A program made the translations under genes and the position numbers. Below, piece by piece: positions 24,190 through 32,433 of a stretch of DNA of 64,000 nt; positions within the stretch are counted from its first letter, which is position 1; the number at the start of each line of letters is the position of its first letter. Origin of the DNA: Bacteroidota bacterium (GTDB taxonomy: Bacteria; Bacteroidota; Bacteroidia; Chitinophagales; Chitinophagaceae); NCBI GenBank assembly GCA_005882315.1, contig VBAR01000001.1, positions 1,871,736-1,935,735 of the forward strand, written 5' to 3'. The notes under the pieces were generated by a model, which was not told the origin of the DNA, did not search any database, and saw only the letters and a program-made list of their open reading frames with translations.

Positions 24190-24687
24190 TTAGTTTATTC
24201 CTACAAGGCTTTTAAGATATTTTTCAGCATCTAAAGCATCTTCTAGCGTTGCAAAAGGGAGATATAATGCGAAATCGGTTTTGGGTTTTAAATATTTATT
24301 GGTACGGATGAATGGCCATGTATCATTTTTTCCCTCCAGTTTAAGCAGGTAAGAGACAACAGGCAATGCATCCGGGCCATTGTCGGTTGTGGTAGTTACT
24401 TTACTTTTATCAAAGTCGATCTGTAAAAGATCGCCGGAAGTCACAATTGCATTGTCACGATCATCGCTCCAACTCCTACTTTCAATAAATGTTTTGTTTT
24501 TGATACGAACGGTAGCAGAATCCCAATAACATTTTTTCACTTCTTTTTTCTTCTCTATTGTTTTGCTGCAATGCTCAGCAACAAATGAAATGGAATTAAG
24601 CTGAAAGTATTTTTCAGCACTGGTTTGTGATAAGACCGTATTTGTGACGGCAATAAAAGATGAAATGAATAGAATTGTTTGCCTCAT
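24190..24687 (-). CDS. secreted protein, unknown
   Basis: A 165-residue protein with a signal peptide (about 1-20, ends VLSQT). The mature part has SIEKKKEVKKCYWDSATVRI-like charged strands and a VSYLLKLEGKNDTWPF segment. It ends in a helix LEDALDAEKYLKSLVGIN. No family is recognised. Its stop lies 30 bp before the LolA/WG gene. The small secreted peptide gene at 24747 lies 59 bp upstream. Confidence 0.7.
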   Translation of the reverse strand: MRQTILFISSFIAVTNTVLSQTSAEKYFQLNSISFVAEHCSKTIEKKKEVKKCYWDSATVRIKNKTFIESRSWSDDRDNAIVTSGDLLQIDFDKSKVTTTTDNGPDALPVVSYLLKLEGKNDTWPFIRTNKYLKPKTDFALYLPFATLEDALDAEKYLKSLVGIN

Positions 24688-24746
24688 GGTGGTGTATTTA
24701 AATTATAAAGATTAACGTGCTGCGGTGGGTGAAGGGAATAAGACTA

Positions 24747-24863
24747 TTAGTTCAATGCATTGGCGCTCGGTGTATTTTTATTCTGTGATGTTGTCGTATA
24801 TGTTTGTGCTGAAACTATGGAGGAGATAACAATAAGAAAGGAAAGCCAAAGAGTAAATTTCAT
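24747..24863 (-). CDS. 38-residue secreted micropeptide
   Basis: An ATG at 24863 opens 38 codons: a textbook signal peptide (MKFTLWLSFLIVISSIVSAQ) and then a short Thr/Asn/Ser-rich mature part (TYTTTSQNKNTPSANALN) ending in TAA. Mature product would be about 18 residues. It precedes the secreted-protein cluster on the same strand, so it may belong to that operon. It could alternatively be the preserved N-terminus of a decayed secreted protein. Only coding-like sequence supports it. Confidence 0.55.
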   Translation of the reverse strand: MKFTLWLSFLIVISSIVSAQTYTTTSQNKNTPSANALN

Positions 24864-25199
24864 GTTTTGTTTTAGAGCTTTGGTGAATATAACCTTAAAC
24901 TATTGAAAGCAGACATTAATATGAGCATATTCTAATTTATACTTTCCATTTGTTGTCCGTAGTTCCCGAATCGGGTGCAATAAAATACGAGGGTTCTAAA
25001 AAATACTACTTTAATCACATTTTTTAGTTGGAGTTTTAATCATAGTATTTCAAATACAAGTATATCATTCCCCAAAAAACTATATTAGCACAAGTGCATT
25101 TTTACAATAGGATTAGCCTATTTAGTGTCTTCTGCTCTTGTTGGTAGCTCAACTCATACCAACGATGGCGTAATTGTTTATCTTTAATTAACAAAGCCA
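24864..25199. other. spacer with no recognised feature
   Basis: 336 bp, AT-rich. No gene, family A repeat or clear hairpin is seen. Presumably it holds the promoter of the minus-strand secreted-protein cluster. Confidence 0.5.
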
Positions 25200-25931
25200 T
25201 TACCGGTAAATCCACAGCAGGATCGGCTTATCTGATTTTTCGATGATGCCTGAAAGTTTATCAAAAAATTTAAATGAAACCATTGGACATCCGAAGCTAT
25301 TACACAATACTCTCGGGTAAATTTCTTTGTCTTCAATACACTTATGGCCATGGATTACTACAGCTCTCTTATAAGCATTGGAGTTACTTTTATCCAGCCC
25401 GTAAAGCCTGAAAGATTTACCCCATTGTCCGCGGTAAAATTCACCTACTTTGTATTTGCCCAGCGAACTGCATCCGCTACCTGATGTATTGGAAAATCTT
25501 GGGTTGGCAATAAAACTTTCATTGCAGCATCCGTGAGCTACCAACCCGGAATAAACAATTGAATTCTTTTTATAACTGTAAACAAAGAAACGGTTGTGGC
25601 CGCTTGACTGGTTCATATCAATAAGGAAACAATACTCTGTTGATAATCCGTTTTGAGCTGCATAATCGGTTGCTTTATTAATTATCATACTTCCTATAGT
25701 AGTATTGACGGGAGAAGTAGTTATTGCTGGTTCGCTTATTGGTTCCGGTTTTCGTTCAATGGCCTGCACAGTTTTCTTGCTCTCTTTTTTCTTCTTGGTC
25801 TTTACAGGCTTTGATTTTTTTTCTTTGGTGACTGCGAGGGGTTCAGTAATGGCGCCATCAGTGTTATTACAGGAGAGGCTGAACTCAATACATGCAGCCA
25901 CCAACAGGCAGAATGTAATTTTGTTTTTCAC
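25200..25931 (-). CDS. murein L,D-transpeptidase-like protein (YkuD_2 family)
   Basis: A 243-residue exported protein. The hydrophobic start contains FSLSC (Cys21), a possible lipoprotein site. A Lys/Pro-rich linker (30-75) is followed by a YkuD_2-type catalytic domain (about 85-243). It has FLIDMNQSSGHNRFFVY, VAHGCC and SGSGCSSLGKYKVGE. The active-site pair is the His in VVIHGH (194-196) and Cys215 in SFGCPMVS. The family is annotated as L,D-transpeptidase-like and probably acts on peptidoglycan in the periplasm. It is monocistronic. Confidence 0.88.
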   Translation of the reverse strand: MKNKITFCLLVAACIEFSLSCNNTDGAITEPLAVTKEKKSKPVKTKKKKESKKTVQAIERKPEPISEPAITTSPVNTTIGSMIINKATDYAAQNGLSTEYCFLIDMNQSSGHNRFFVYSYKKNSIVYSGLVAHGCCNESFIANPRFSNTSGSGCSSLGKYKVGEFYRGQWGKSFRLYGLDKSNSNAYKRAVVIHGHKCIEDKEIYPRVLCNSFGCPMVSFKFFDKLSGIIEKSDKPILLWIYR

Positions 25932-26307
25932 AGGGATCAGTTTACTATCAAGATACTCGAAACCCTATAAAAAAAATAGTACTGCGTCAACATTAAAATA
26001 TAAGAAGTGAAAATAGAAAGTCATTCATCGAAGTGATACGTGAAATTATACTTCTCCCCTAGATCTTGCCCGGGCATATTAAATTTAAATTGTCAACCTG
26101 ATCTTTTTCCCATCGGTGAAACTTTAATGATCGAACTTATTATTACTATCGAAATAAATGAGATATTTTAAGAACAAAACTTAGCAAATTCTGCCTGTAA
26201 AAAAAACGTTCTGTTAATAGATTTTCTTTCAAATGTCATTAACACAATGCGGCATGTAATATGAAACTCCTATGTTTTTTAACTAAAATTCAATGGAGGA
26301 AAATAAA
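25932..26307. other. spacer with no recognised feature
   Basis: 376 bp between divergent genes. AT-rich. I see no gene, family A repeat or strong hairpin; it presumably contains both promoters. Confidence 0.5.
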
Positions 26308-27285
26308 ATGAAAAAATCTTTACTCGCATTATTTACTTTTTTCTTATCCTTTCAAATTTTCGCTCAAACAAACATCCGGATAGGTACTCATGGTACCGTG
26401 AGCTATAATCCCGGTTGGGCAGTTCCAATGCAGAATTTTGCATCTGTGGCAGAGGGCCAGCAGATCATCCAGAATATTCTCAGTGCAGTAGGGAGAAGTG
26501 CAAATTTTGAGATTCGACAAGCCGATATTCAGAATGCAGCCGCTGTTGCATATGGTGGAAAAAGATATATTCTGTATAATCCGAGTTTTATCAATGCACT
26601 TGACAGACGAACCGGCACACAGTGGGCTTCCATCAGTGTGTTGGCACATGAGATCGGACATCATTTGCTAGGTCATACCGTTTCAGGTCAGGGTAGCAAT
26701 CCTACGATCGAACTGGAAGCTGATGAATTCTCAGGTTATGCTTTGCGTAAAATGGGAGCAAGCCTGAAAGACGCACAGGCGACTATGAACCTGATCGCAA
26801 GTGATAATGCATCAGCAACTCATCCAGGTAAATCCAGCCGGCTTTCATCAATTGAAAATGGATGGGAGAGTGCCGATGAGCAAATGACAGGAAGAGATGT
26901 TGCGCAAACAAAACGACCGACCAGGCCTGTACAAACTTCTGATGAAACAAGAAGGTACCCGACCAGTACTGGAAGGACTGGAGGTTCGACCGCATCGACC
27001 GGGTCGGCAGTTTTACAAACTGTTATCAATATCCTTGGACAAGTATTACTTAAACCCAATCAAAGTAGAAATAGCAATAGCTACTATACGACTGACGGGT
27101 TGAATGTACTCAGGATGGTCAATAATAATTGGTATAAGGTGGGTCAACTGTCCAGACTCAATAATTCAAAATATCCTTTTGCGATCTATGATAATTCGAA
27201 TACAAGATCATTTGTAGATCGAACTGGAAATATTCTGGATAAAAATGGAAAACATCTTGGTATGCTGAAAGTAATCAATGGATAA
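26308..27285 (+). CDS. secreted M48-like zinc metallopeptidase
   Basis: I chose the ATG at 26308 because GGAGG lies 7-12 bp upstream and MKKSLLALFTFFLSFQIFAQ is a clean signal peptide; an ATG at 26293 would add five residues. The 325-residue protein has the zinc site VLAHEIGHH (His114, Glu115, His118) and the third-ligand motif ELEADEFSG (135-143), as in M48-type proteases. A Thr/Ser/Gly-rich linker follows (about 190-235). The C-terminal domain (270-325) has NNWYKVGQLSRL and ends FVDRTGNILDKNGKHLGML. It is probably periplasmic and may have a quality-control role. Confidence 0.85.
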   Translation: MKKSLLALFTFFLSFQIFAQTNIRIGTHGTVSYNPGWAVPMQNFASVAEGQQIIQNILSAVGRSANFEIRQADIQNAAAVAYGGKRYILYNPSFINALDRRTGTQWASISVLAHEIGHHLLGHTVSGQGSNPTIELEADEFSGYALRKMGASLKDAQATMNLIASDNASATHPGKSSRLSSIENGWESADEQMTGRDVAQTKRPTRPVQTSDETRRYPTSTGRTGGSTASTGSAVLQTVINILGQVLLKPNQSRNSNSYYTTDGLNVLRMVNNNWYKVGQLSRLNNSKYPFAIYDNSNTRSFVDRTGNILDKNGKHLGMLKVING

Positions 27286-27293
27286 GAAGACAT

Positions 27294-27325
27294 AAAGAGT
27301 CCCGCTTAAGGCCGGACTCTTTTTC
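27294..27325 (+). terminator. rho-independent terminator after the metallopeptidase
   Basis: AAAGAGTCC pairs with GGACTCTTT around an 11-base loop and ends in T5. It begins 9 bp after the stop codon. Confidence 0.8.
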
Positions 27326-27373
27326 ACTACTTACTGAATAACATAACTAAGCAAGCTTCATTAATTTTCCTCA

Positions 27374-27415
27374 GCCTTGGTTTGTGTACGTAAAGTGAGT
27401 GAGTGTATCTCCGCA
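27374..27415 (+). repeat. left part of family A repeat
   Basis: CTCAGCCTTGGTTTGTGTAC, then GTAAAGTGAGTGAGTG: a decayed left half. Confidence 0.5.
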
Positions 27416-27560
27416 ACAGGAAAAGATATTCCTTTCGTGATATTGATTTGAGGTATCAAATCTGCTCAAAAAGCTCTTCTTAATTTTTCTGGCACGATAT
27501 TCATTGTTTAGCGTTTGTCTTATAACTGTGGTTCATGTAAATTGTGCCGCATTTAAATTT

Positions 27561-28850
27561 ATGAACCACTCAAAATTCAATATGCTTATGAAAGTAATGG
27601 CTTTGTTTCTTTTAGTAGTAGCATCTTATGGTGTTAATGCTCAATGTAGTGCACCAACTGGTCTTTCAACTTCGGGCATTACAGCTACGGCTGCCACTGC
27701 CCGTTGGTCACCTGTTAGTGGGGCCACGAGTTATGATATTGAGATCAAACCTGCAAGTTCTTCCGACTGGACACCTTATTTTTATGGTACAACCGGGTTA
27801 CAATGTATTTTTACATCTGGAATACAATCCTCTACTACATATGACTGGAGAGTAAGGACCAACTGCCCTTCCGGAAGCAGCAACTACTCACAAACTCAGT
27901 TTACAACAGGTGCAATAGGTTCATGTATTCCTCCTGTCGGACTTTCCACATCTGGTATTACATCCAGTGCCGCAACCGTGAGTTGGAGTCCTGTCAGCGG
28001 TGCGTTTGGTTATTCAATCCAGTTTAAGCCAACTTTTTCCGGTACATGGTTATTTGCTTATGACCTTACCTACTCAACATCTGAAACTATATATGGTTTG
28101 TCTGCTGCCACAACATATGATTGGAGAGTATGGTCAAACTGCAGCCTCGTCGAAGCTAGTAGCCCTAACTCCGGACAATTCACAACATCGGGATCAACGC
28201 CTCCTCCAACATCATGTCCCGGTCCTTATGACTTAAGTACAAACGGAACTACAAGTGGAGCTGCTGCGATTCTTTTAAATACTGATGTTAAAGGAAAAGT
28301 TTCTCCAAAAAATGATATTGACCATTATCAATTCACGATCAGTTCAGGTGGTACGATCACTGTGGGGTTAACTACATTACCTGCAAACTATGACCTTGCT
28401 GTATTAAATAGCATCGGAACACAAATTGGTATTTCAAAAAATAAGGGTTCTAAAAATGAATCGATCTCGTTAACTGTTTCTGCAGGCACTTATTATGCAA
28501 AAGTATTTCCGGTGGGTACTGCAAATAGTGCAACATCTTGTTATACGTTGAAAGTGCAAACAGGTACTGCAGCTAAGACAATGGCTATTGCCACTCCTGA
28601 AAATGTGTATCAAGATTTTGCAATTAACCTTTTTCCCAATCCCGCAGGTGATCAGTTGAATGTATTGGTGGAAGGAGTTGACAAGAATGCAGAGATCAAA
28701 GTATATAACCTGATGGGTAAATTAGTAATGCAACGGCAAAGTAGTAACCTACTTACACAATTAGATATTTCGAAATTCCCAGCTGGTATTTATTTGTTGA
28801 ATGTAAATAATGGCAAAGAAATAAAAGCTGCTAAGTTTATAAAACAATAA
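27561..28850 (+). CDS. secreted FN3-PPC protein with type IX secretion tail
   Basis: I chose the ATG at 27561; the frame extends to a weak TTG. The 429-residue protein has a signal peptide (to about 28, ends VNAQ) and two fibronectin type III domains. Both begin with CxxPxGLSTSGIT (about 30-118, 122-212) and have WSPVSGA and YDWRV motifs. After a Pro-rich linker comes a PPC-like beta domain (about 222-345, NDIDHYQFTISSGGTITVGL). The C-terminal domain (about 360-429: INLFPNPAGDQLNV, then GIYLLNVNNG and KFIKQ) is a type IX secretion sorting tail. So it is a cell-surface or secreted protein with probable binding or adhesive function. Confidence 0.9.
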   Translation: MNHSKFNMLMKVMALFLLVVASYGVNAQCSAPTGLSTSGITATAATARWSPVSGATSYDIEIKPASSSDWTPYFYGTTGLQCIFTSGIQSSTTYDWRVRTNCPSGSSNYSQTQFTTGAIGSCIPPVGLSTSGITSSAATVSWSPVSGAFGYSIQFKPTFSGTWLFAYDLTYSTSETIYGLSAATTYDWRVWSNCSLVEASSPNSGQFTTSGSTPPPTSCPGPYDLSTNGTTSGAAAILLNTDVKGKVSPKNDIDHYQFTISSGGTITVGLTTLPANYDLAVLNSIGTQIGISKNKGSKNESISLTVSAGTYYAKVFPVGTANSATSCYTLKVQTGTAAKTMAIATPENVYQDFAINLFPNPAGDQLNVLVEGVDKNAEIKVYNLMGKLVMQRQSSNLLTQLDISKFPAGIYLLNVNNGKEIKAAKFIKQ

Positions 28851-28867
28851 ATCAATACTAAAATTAT

Positions 28868-28898
28868 TAAAGGCTGCTTTTTTAGCAGCCTTTTTTTA
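28868..28898 (+). terminator. rho-independent terminator
   Basis: AAAGGCTGC pairs with GCAGCCTTT around a short T-rich loop, followed by T7. It is 17 bp after the stop of the FN3 protein. Confidence 0.85.
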
Positions 28899-28917
28899 TC
28901 AAAATTATTTCACGAGT

Positions 28918-28945
28918 TCCGCCTTGGTTCGTGTCTGTAAAGTTG
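28918..28945 (+). repeat. left terminal repeat of family A
   Basis: TCCGCCTTGGTTCGTGTCTG then TAAAGTTG: left end only. A family B element begins 40 bp further on. Confidence 0.55.
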
Positions 28946-28984
28946 ACGATACAATTTGTAATGCAATTACAATCTCTTAGTGTC

Positions 28985-29149
28985 TGTCATGCCGAGCCTT
29001 CTTTTTTAAGCTATCGAATTGAATAAATAAAAGCGAGGTATCTCAAGCGGTAACAAGTTTAGGTCACTTACTTAGTATGTAGTCTCTGAGATGGCTCGAC
29101 TATTATTTCCTATCAGCAAGAGTACAATATTAATCGTCTCGGTATGACA
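28985..29149. repeat. family B nested inverted repeat (165 bp)
   Basis: Outer arms TGTCATGCCGAG (28985-28996) and CTCGGTATGACA (29138-29149) match at 11 of 12 positions. Inner arms GCGAGGTATCTC (29033-29044) and GAGATGGCTCG (29089-29099) are also complementary. The sequence resembles the TGTCATGC.GAG palindromes common in Bacteroidota spacers. A half copy is at 8899-8956. No gene occurs in 28851-29219. Confidence 0.75.
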
Positions 29150-29219
29150 AGACCCTGCGGTGCTGAAAACTATACAATACCTGGTTGTGCGGCGTGAATA
29201 ACGTTTGATAATTTTTATA

Positions 29220-29504
29220 TTAGTAAGCATTACTAACCGGAAGGGCAGGAGTTTGCTTAAGCCAATTAAGAACAGACATTTCACTCCTGGCATCAACTGG
29301 CAATTGATTTAAAAGCCTGTCTTCAATTTTGAGCCCCATGGTTACCGTAAAACCTTCTATCACCGAAGCATAGAGATTAAGTATAAACAGCAGTTGATTA
29401 CCGTTGTACCTGTTAAAAAGACGGCGGGTAGCCTCACCTGTAAAGGTGGCCTCATTTGTCCAGCTGTAATTATAGTCACTGAGATGTTCTTTTAAGAAAT
29501 GCAT
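29220..29504 (-). CDS. small hypothetical protein
   Basis: A 94-residue soluble protein with balanced composition: MHFLKEHLSDYNYSWTNEAT, a possible basic helix FTGEATRRLFNRYNGNQLLF, then a hydrophobic middle (ILNLYASVIEGFTVTMGLK). It ends in helices with a Trp (VLNWLKQTPALP). No family is recognised. Coding status rests on amino-acid pattern alone. It lies between a family B repeat and an FNR-like site. Confidence 0.5.
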   Translation of the reverse strand: MHFLKEHLSDYNYSWTNEATFTGEATRRLFNRYNGNQLLFILNLYASVIEGFTVTMGLKIEDRLLNQLPVDARSEMSVLNWLKQTPALPVSNAY

Positions 29505-29707
29505 TCTTCCAAGGTAACCTTTAATTATCGTACATGCCGGAATAGTTAGAAGATAAAAGTTTAGGATAAAAAACTGTAATCCTCATAACTCATTATATGT
29601 AATGCAGATTATACACATAAACGCATCTACCATAGGAGCGACGACGTGAAAGTGTGAATGATGTAACTTATTTGCAGAGTTATATAACAATGGGTGATAA
29701 AAAGAAA

Positions 29708-29721
29708 ATGACCTTTGTCAA
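29708..29721. promoter_or_regulatory. FNR/FixK-like site, ATGAC-CTTT-GTCAA
   Basis: TGAC-CTTT-GTCA, with the outermost pair broken (A instead of T at 29708). The spacer CTTT is the same as in the site at 5595. It lies 79 bp upstream of the lipoprotein start at 29801. The rest of 29505-29800 shows nothing else. Confidence 0.4.
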
Positions 29722-29800
29722 AGCTAGTGATCACTTATTAAATTCCCGCCTTCACGCCTGGCTATGCAGACAACCTTTTGTTTAATATTAAAAACAGAAA

Positions 29801-30241
29801 ATGAATACTAAAATACAAAGTACACTTACTCAAAATATCTTTTTATGTCTTATTGGAATAATGACAATATTCTTATTTGAGTCATGTGCGAAGAAGATCG
29901 CCTTTCAAGCTTCATCCATTGTTCCGGGAGCGGAAGGAACGGTAAAAGTGAAAAAAGACAACAATAGCAATTACACTATCCAGGTTGAGTTATCAAACCT
30001 GGCCGAACCAGGCAAATTGGAACCGGCAATGAAAACCTATGTGATCTGGATGGAGACAGAACAGGAACCGGTCAAAAATATCGGTCAAATAAACAGTTCA
30101 TCCAGTTTACTTTCAAAAAGACTAAAGGGCTCTTTTGAAACGGTATCTTCAATTAAACCAACCAAGATATTCATTACGGCCGAAGATGACGGAACTATTC
30201 AATATCCGGGTACGCATATTTTAACAACAGCCAGTTTTTAA
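29801..30241 (+). CDS. lipoprotein, unknown (weak RskA-C-terminal resemblance)
   Basis: A 146-residue protein with a lipoprotein signal peptide (FLFESC, Cys30). The mature beta-rich domain (about 40-146) contains TYVIWMETEQEPVKNIGQI and KIFITAEDDGTIQYPG, an order that loosely recalls the extracytoplasmic domain of RskA-type anti-sigma factors. No sigma-binding N-domain or membrane helix other than the signal is present, so it is not an anti-sigma itself. Its promoter region contains an FNR-like palindrome. Confidence 0.65.
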   Translation: MNTKIQSTLTQNIFLCLIGIMTIFLFESCAKKIAFQASSIVPGAEGTVKVKKDNNSNYTIQVELSNLAEPGKLEPAMKTYVIWMETEQEPVKNIGQINSSSSLLSKRLKGSFETVSSIKPTKIFITAEDDGTIQYPGTHILTTASF

Positions 30242-30248
30242 AGTGATC

Positions 30249-30482
30249 TTATTTCTTTAGCTCCTTTATTTCATTTAATTCTTTACGGATTTTACTTAAG
30301 CTATCGAGTATTGCTCTATTCTGTTTTTGTAAGCTATCAATCATATTTTTCTGAAGGCTCTCTATTTTCATGGTCATTCTTCCTTCAGGCGATGAACTTC
30401 TGTCGCATGCACTTATTGTGAACATAGAGAACAAAATAAAAATTCCATTTCTTACCGATTGAAAGTTATATATGTTTTTCAT
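30249..30482 (-). CDS. small coiled-coil lipoprotein
   Basis: I chose the inner ATG (30482, MKNIYNFQS) because it gives a normal signal length; an ATG at 30503 adds seven basic residues. The 77-residue product has a lipobox (TISAC, about Cys26) and then a heptad-rich helix (MKIESLQKNMIDSLQKQNRA, LDSLSKIRKELNEIKELKK). It would be a short, membrane-anchored coiled coil. Its 3' end lies 7 bp from that of the plus-strand lipoprotein gene. No family is recognised. Confidence 0.65.
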   Translation of the reverse strand: MKNIYNFQSVRNGIFILFSMFTISACDRSSSPEGRMTMKIESLQKNMIDSLQKQNRAILDSLSKIRKELNEIKELKK

Positions 30483-30563
30483 GTAGTGTTTTTTTACCTT
30501 CATAATATGTAAACGTAGAGATATTTATTGAATTTCGTAGCCACCGGAACATTGTTTATTATA

Positions 30564-30571
30564 TACTTTTG
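30564..30571 (+). promoter_or_regulatory. possible -7 element (TACTTTTG)
   Basis: An exact match to the Bacteroidota -7 consensus TAnnTTTG, 53 bp before the LtrA-like ATG. No good -33 TTG at the usual spacing is seen, so confidence is low. Confidence 0.3.
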
Positions 30572-30624
30572 CCAGGTTTGGAATATGCCTTATCCCGATA
30601 GCTATCAGGACAAATACATTGCTT

Positions 30625-31836
30625 ATGCGATTCGATATTGGTACATCAGCCTGGTGGGGAGCACCAAAAAAATTTGACAGGGAGATAAAGGAGCGAAGAA
30701 TAAGCTGGCTTGAACTCTTTTATGATCTTGTTTATGTGATCGCTATTTCCCGCATCACACATCATTTATCCCTGCATTTAAGCATCAACGGTTTTCTTGA
30801 ATACGCTTCTTTGTTTGCTCTTATTTACTGGGGGTGGCTCAATGGCAGTCTTTATCATGACCTTCATGGCAATGAAGGACTCCGCACCCGGTTAATGACC
30901 TTATGGCAAATAATGATCATTGCAGCGCTGGCAATTACGATCGATCATCCAACAGGTAAACAGTATTTTAATACCACGATCGTACTCATGATCATGCAGT
31001 TCTATATCACTTATATGTGGTGGAGTATAGGAATTTATGACAAGGGACATCGACGATTCAACCTGCCTTATACAATCCTATTTCTTTTATCACTTGCATT
31101 AATGGGACTTAGCCTGGTTGTATCACAGGAATGGTTTAAGTTCCTTGTGCCGCTGGTGATCATCTGTAATTATTCTCCTTATTTCATCGCCCATCGATTG
31201 TTACGCAGGTCATCGCTGGATCTTAATTTATCTTCAAGTATGTCGGAGCGTTTGGGGTTGTTTACCATTATTGTTTTTGGAGAGGTTGTGTTAGGGGTAG
31301 TGAATGGGATCAGTGAGTTGGACCTTACAGCTCTTTCAACATGGTTAAGATTTGCTTTTGCGCTTGCTATTGTTTTTGCATTGTGGTGGTTATTTTTTAC
31401 CATGGCATCGAACCGGAATGCGAAAAAAGGTTTTAAGAATGCCACCTTGTTACAGTTGCTTTATATTCCTGCGCTGATATCATTGGGATTGATCGCAGCA
31501 TGTTTCTCTTCGTTGTTCGCAGCAGATCATTCTCTTCATTCGCTGCTGAAGATTTTTGGTTATGCCATGACGATCTTTTTTATTGGTATCAGCCTGATGA
31601 TGGGCTTGCTGGAAACTCATGATAAGGTCCGCATGATCATACGACAGGTGCGTATCTCATTATTCATTGTTGCATTGGTTTTTTTTATCTCTGCCCAGAT
31701 CATTATTAACGTGAACAGCTTGTATTATTTACTGGGGGTTATTATTATACTTGTCGCTGAGATCTTATACCTGAATTCACTTTACTATCGGTTGGTCATC
31801 AGTGAAACTGATAAGTTAACCGGGGGAGAGGAATAG
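30625..31836 (+). CDS. low-temperature requirement protein A (LtrA)-like membrane protein
   Basis: I chose the ATG at 30625; the frame extends only to a TTG two codons upstream. The 403-residue protein starts with RRISWLELFYDLVYVIAISR, the signature of the LtrA family, and has about ten membrane helices. LtrA was named from a Listeria low-temperature mutant; its biochemical role is unknown. A TCCCGATAGCTATCAGGA palindrome lies just upstream. Its 3' end overlaps the convergent GAF-domain gene by 52 bp. Confidence 0.85.
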   Translation: MRFDIGTSAWWGAPKKFDREIKERRISWLELFYDLVYVIAISRITHHLSLHLSINGFLEYASLFALIYWGWLNGSLYHDLHGNEGLRTRLMTLWQIMIIAALAITIDHPTGKQYFNTTIVLMIMQFYITYMWWSIGIYDKGHRRFNLPYTILFLLSLALMGLSLVVSQEWFKFLVPLVIICNYSPYFIAHRLLRRSSLDLNLSSSMSERLGLFTIIVFGEVVLGVVNGISELDLTALSTWLRFAFALAIVFALWWLFFTMASNRNAKKGFKNATLLQLLYIPALISLGLIAACFSSLFAADHSLHSLLKIFGYAMTIFFIGISLMMGLLETHDKVRMIIRQVRISLFIVALVFFISAQIIINVNSLYYLLGVIIILVAEILYLNSLYYRLVISETDKLTGGEE

Positions 31837-32312
31837 CCTGTGAATTCTTCGATCTTGTCAGCAGCTTTTGTACAAAACAATTCAAATGCCGGGATATTAA
31901 CTTTCGATATTTTTTTCGGTGTCATAAAATGAACAGATATCATACCCGCGATCTTATTGCTGCTTGATATTAATGGAGTCGATTGAACTGATATGATATT
32001 ATTCTGTAAAGCGAGATTTAAATGCTTTGCAAAAAATTTATCAGTAGTGAGGTCGGGGATAATGATCGTCTTCCCCTTTGCTAATGCCCTTCCACAAATA
32101 GAGCCATCATTACAGTCTACAATTCTAAAATGATTGATGAATTCATCTGAAAGACCAAATGAAGTAGCAATCTCCAGTGTATTGTTTGCCTTGTTTATTA
32201 ATTGAAGTGTGCCTGCTTTCGTTTTACACATCATCATAGCTTGCTGAAGGAAATTGTCAAGTACTTCTTTTAACTCAGGCTCATGTAATTTTTTTCGTAA
32301 GGTCGTAATCAT
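31785..32312 (-). CDS. GAF-domain protein
   Basis: A 175-residue protein with one GAF domain over about 18-160: LDNFLQQAMMMCKTKAGTLQ, then LEIATSFGLSDEFINHFRIV, GSICGRALAKGKTIIIPDL and a C-terminal SIQSTPLISSSNKIAGMISV. GAF domains bind small ligands or light-absorbing cofactors in signalling proteins; no output domain is attached and no chromophore Cys is evident. It is convergent with the LtrA-like gene; the last 17 codons overlap it on the opposite strand. Confidence 0.8.
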   Translation of the reverse strand: MITTLRKKLHEPELKEVLDNFLQQAMMMCKTKAGTLQLINKANNTLEIATSFGLSDEFINHFRIVDCNDGSICGRALAKGKTIIIPDLTTDKFFAKHLNLALQNNIISVQSTPLISSSNKIAGMISVHFMTPKKISKVNIPAFELFCTKAADKIEEFTGYSSPPVNLSVSLMTNR

Positions 32313-32433
32313 CGATACAGAATAATAGAGTACAAAATTATTTCATTTTGATGAGTAGTTTTTTAAAAGCTAGCTTTTTTTTGTGGGGAATTATGTCTAC
32401 ACTTTAAGAGATAGGAGTGTCCGGAATATTGCA

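Noticed and set aside
29801-30241. Anti-sigma factor
   Set aside because: The RskA-like pattern is weak, and there is no cytoplasmic sigma-binding domain and no sigma gene nearby.
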